Of a DNA stretch of 37,601 nt, positions 35,908-37,601 are shown piece after piece. Positions within the stretch are counted from its first letter, which is position 1. Each line of letters starts with the position of its first letter. The notes under the pieces are model-generated. The model had not been told where the DNA came from. It saw nothing but the letters and a program-made list of their open reading frames with translations, and did not search any database. The position numbers were made by a program, and so were the translations under genes. The stretch comes from Calditrichales bacterium (GTDB lineage: Bacteria > Calditrichota > Calditrichia > Calditrichales > J004): assembly GCA_015493745.1 (NCBI GenBank), contig WGCN01000158.1:1-37601 (forward strand), in the 5' to 3' direction.

Positions 35908-36543
35908 ATGAAAAATCTTCTCTTTTTAACCGTGCTATTTCTTCCGTTTTTATGCTTTCCGCAAAGTCGTTTTCTCGATCAGAATATGAGCGGCTTTTCA
36001 CTGTTTGCCGATTATTACGCATTCCATTCGGAAAATTCACTTGGAACGTCTCTGGGCTATTCGCTGGAGGGCCGGTATGATTTTGGTTTATCCGTATCCA
36101 GGATATCCCGGGAAAATTTTTTGTCGAATAAAAATGAATTTATGCCGTATGTTGGCTTTCATTTTCTTCGTGATCGCCCGGTTTCCATGGCGATTACGGT
36201 TGCTTACATCCAGGCAACCTTTGATGGAAGTTCGTCCCGATACAGTGAAACATCTGAAAAGGGATTTCGGCTTACAGGGAAAATTTATGGGGACTTTACA
36301 CTATTTGAAGGCGTTATGCTTTTACCCATGATTAATTATTCATTTGGCAGCTCTACGGTAAAATATAACGAATCAGGTCCTTTGTCCCCAAGGGATACCG
36401 AGCTGGCAACTGTTGGTCTGGATTTATCTGTAATTTTCCTTCTTAAATCAAATTCAAAGATCATATTTACGCCCAGGATGATTTATAAAAAAGAAGATAC
36501 AGCCTTTGGTTTAAACATTGGTTACGTTATACCTGCGCTGTAA
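35908..36543 (+). CDS. Small secreted outer-membrane beta-barrel-like protein
   Basis: I use the ATG at 35908 (MKNLLFLTVLFLPFLCFPQ, a signal peptide) and not the track start at 35806, giving 211 residues. The mature part alternates short amphipathic strands (SLGYSLEGRYDFGLSVSR, MAITVAYIQATF, LGLDLSVIF-like), as in porin-like or OmpW-type small barrels. It ends ...NIGYVIPAL without a typical aromatic last residue. It is AT-rich, and its stop codon touches the 134-bp repeat array. No family is recognised with confidence. Confidence 0.6.
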   Translation: MKNLLFLTVLFLPFLCFPQSRFLDQNMSGFSLFADYYAFHSENSLGTSLGYSLEGRYDFGLSVSRISRENFLSNKNEFMPYVGFHFLRDRPVSMAITVAYIQATFDGSSSRYSETSEKGFRLTGKIYGDFTLFEGVMLLPMINYSFGSSTVKYNESGPLSPRDTELATVGLDLSVIFLLKSNSKIIFTPRMIYKKEDTAFGLNIGYVIPAL

Positions 36544-36650
36544 AAAAAAAGTTTGAACAATGATTTGTATGATTTTATGACGGACTATGATTGAGACTGG
36601 CGTAATCAAGGAATCGTTTAATCCTTACCATCATGGTTTAAAATAAATAA

Positions 36651-36688
36651 GAAGTTGGATTGCTGATCATTATTGGCAGCAAAGGTTT
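36651..36688 (+). pseudogene. Vestige of GxxExxY 3' end, unit 1
   Basis: GAAGTTGG...GGCAGCAAAGGTTT aligns to the 3' coding segment of the intact GxxExxY gene near 37365-37402, with 32 of 38 positions identical (hand count). It would encode EVGLLIIIGSKG against EVGLLINFGSKS in the gene. Confidence 0.8.
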
Positions 36689-36784
36689 TAACAATGATTT
36701 GTGTGATTTTATGATGGACTATGATTGAGGCTGGCGTAATCAAGGAATCGTTTAATCCTTACCATCATGGTTTAAAATAAAAAA

Positions 36785-36822
36785 GAAGTTGGATTGCTGA
36801 TCATTATTGGCAGCAAAGGTTT
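36785..36822 (+). pseudogene. Vestige of GxxExxY 3' end, unit 2
   Basis: Sequence identical to the vestige of unit 1, exactly 134 bp downstream. Upstream of it the unit has lost the rest of the gene; the remainder is non-coding repeat. Confidence 0.8.
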
Positions 36823-36918
36823 TAACAATGATTTGTATGATTTTATGATGGACTATGATTGAGACTGGCGTAATCAAGGAATCATTTAATCCTTACCATC
36901 ATGGTTTAAAATAAAAAA

Positions 36919-36956
36919 GAAGTTGGATTTTCGATCATTATTGTCAGCAAAAGTAT
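36919..36956 (+). pseudogene. Vestige of GxxExxY 3' end, unit 3 (diverged)
   Basis: Same position in the unit, but with substitutions (for example GATTTTCGATC and TTGTCAGC), so decay is further along than in units 1 and 2. A more degraded match follows in the unit after the gene, from 37528. Confidence 0.7.
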
Positions 36957-37044
36957 TAACAATGATTTGTATGATTTTATGATGGACTATGATTGAGACT
37001 GGCGTAATCAAGGAATCGTTTAATCCTTACCATCATGGTTTAAG

Positions 37045-37434
37045 ATGAGCAGCATTAAAGAAGAATACAAATACTCTGCATTGACTTCTAAAATTATTGG
37101 CTGTGCCATGAAAGTACATTCGACCTTAGGTAACGGGTTTCAGGAAGTGATTTATCAGCGGGCTCTATCAATTGAGATGAGAAAACAGGGTCTTGATTTT
37201 GTGCGTGAAATGGAAATGCCCATTTATTACGATGGTCAACAAATTGGTAAGCGACGAGTGGATTTTTTTGTTGAAGATAAAATCATGGTGGAATTGAAGG
37301 CGGTAATAAATTTACAAGACGTTCATTTAGCTCAAGCAATTAATTATTTGGAAGCGTATAAAATGGAAGTTGGCCTGCTGATCAATTTTGGCAGCAAAAG
37401 CTTACAGTTTAAAAGAGTGCACAACAGGGTTTGA
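37045..37434 (+). CDS. GxxExxY family protein embedded in repeat array
   Basis: The protein has 129 residues, the usual size. The family motif is GFQEVIY (G-x-x-E-x-x-Y) near residues 31-37, preceded by IIGCAMKVHSTLG. A PD-(D/E)xK-like core is visible as KRRVDFFVEDKIMVELKAV (~69-87), and QAINYLEAYKMEVGLLIN follows. The family is named only for its motif; the nuclease-like core makes nucleic acid cleavage a possibility, not shown. The start codon directly follows the array sequence CATGGTTTAAG, and the TGA stop overlaps the next unit's GTTTGAACAATG, so both ends are flush with repeats. No ribosome site is obvious. Confidence 0.85.
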   Translation: MSSIKEEYKYSALTSKIIGCAMKVHSTLGNGFQEVIYQRALSIEMRKQGLDFVREMEMPIYYDGQQIGKRRVDFFVEDKIMVELKAVINLQDVHLAQAINYLEAYKMEVGLLINFGSKSLQFKRVHNRV

Positions 37435-37601
37435 ACAATGATTTGTATGATTTTATGATGGACTATGATTGGGAAGGTTATAATCAAGAAATCAATTAGT
37501 CCAAACCATCATGGATTGAAATAAAAAGAAGTTGAGTTCCCGAACATTATTTGCTGCAAAAGTATTAACAACGATTTGCATGATTTTATGATGGACTATG
37601 A

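Larger units (their letters stand above)
36552..37601 (+). repeat. Tandem array of 134-bp units containing the GxxExxY gene; continues past the window
   Basis: The anchor AACAATGATTTG recurs at 36556, 36690, 36824 and 36958 (exactly 134 bp apart), then at 37434 and, as AACAACGATTTG, at 37567 (133 bp apart). The 36958-37433 unit is 476 bp and carries the GxxExxY gene. Units 1 and 2 differ at 4 of 134 positions, units 2 and 3 at about 9, by hand count. Each unit contains ATGATGG...CCATCAT and TGATT...AATCA inverted repeats. The last unit is cut by the window end. Confidence 0.95.

Noticed and set aside
36552-37601. CRISPR array
   Set aside because: Units are 134 bp with no short repeat/variable spacer pattern, and no cas gene is present; the unit-to-unit variation is spread over the whole unit.

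Overview
The window looks like a chromosomal segment of an FCB-group bacterium, possibly Calditrichota/KSB1-like; one window cannot settle the phylum. The pointers are a giant repeat protein ending in a FlgD-like/T9SS type A tail, a PorV/PorQ-family barrel, a GWxTD-domain lipoprotein-era secreted protein, DUF4159 and DUF4175 proteins, and a cell envelope that clearly has an outer membrane (type Vd patatin autotransporter, beta-barrel protein). Most of the window is moderately GC-rich, densely packed and ordinary housekeeping or envelope gene content; the last ~2 kb is visibly AT-rich and different.

Layout. 1-9.25 kb (+): the end of a large surface repeat protein, a PorV barrel fused to TPRs, an RsbW-like/HAMP/SpoIIE protein and a STAS protein, spaced by 9-25 bp and apparently one operon. 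A clear hairpin terminator closes it. 9.3-15.9 kb (+): DUF4159, DUF4175 and a patatin/POTRA/barrel protein. 16.0-18.5 kb: a stand-alone DprA-like Rossmann protein (+) converging on an NhaC-type antiporter (-) that carries an extra periplasmic N-terminal domain. 18.66-21.8 kb (+): a GWxTD protein, a Gfo/Idh/MocA oxidoreductase and a SatD-family protein. 21.7-24.65 kb (-): hisS, a SpoU/TrmH RNA methyltransferase and a CPBP protease in one operon. 24.65-25.35 kb is a 700-bp gene-free gap with hairpins, a promoter-like pair and a strong terminator. 25.35-27.86 kb (-): phoH-PIN followed directly by mutY. 28.0-34.9 kb: a YggN-like secreted protein, a complete riboflavin operon (ribD-ribE-ribBA-ribH) followed by a squalene/phytoene synthase, a dual-CDGSH protein (-), an RsmF-like m5C methyltransferase. 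34.9-35.5 kb: a YiiX-like lipoprotein.

35.5-37.6 kb is AT-rich: a 400-bp gap, a small barrel-like secreted protein, and then a tandem array with a 134-bp period that runs off the window. One unit of the array carries an intact GxxExxY gene, and the other units hold a ~38-bp vestige of the 3' end of that same gene. This array is the most unusual structure here. The second is the two-gene partner-switching module in which the SpoIIE protein and the STAS protein share a homologous transposase-type helix-turn-helix domain.
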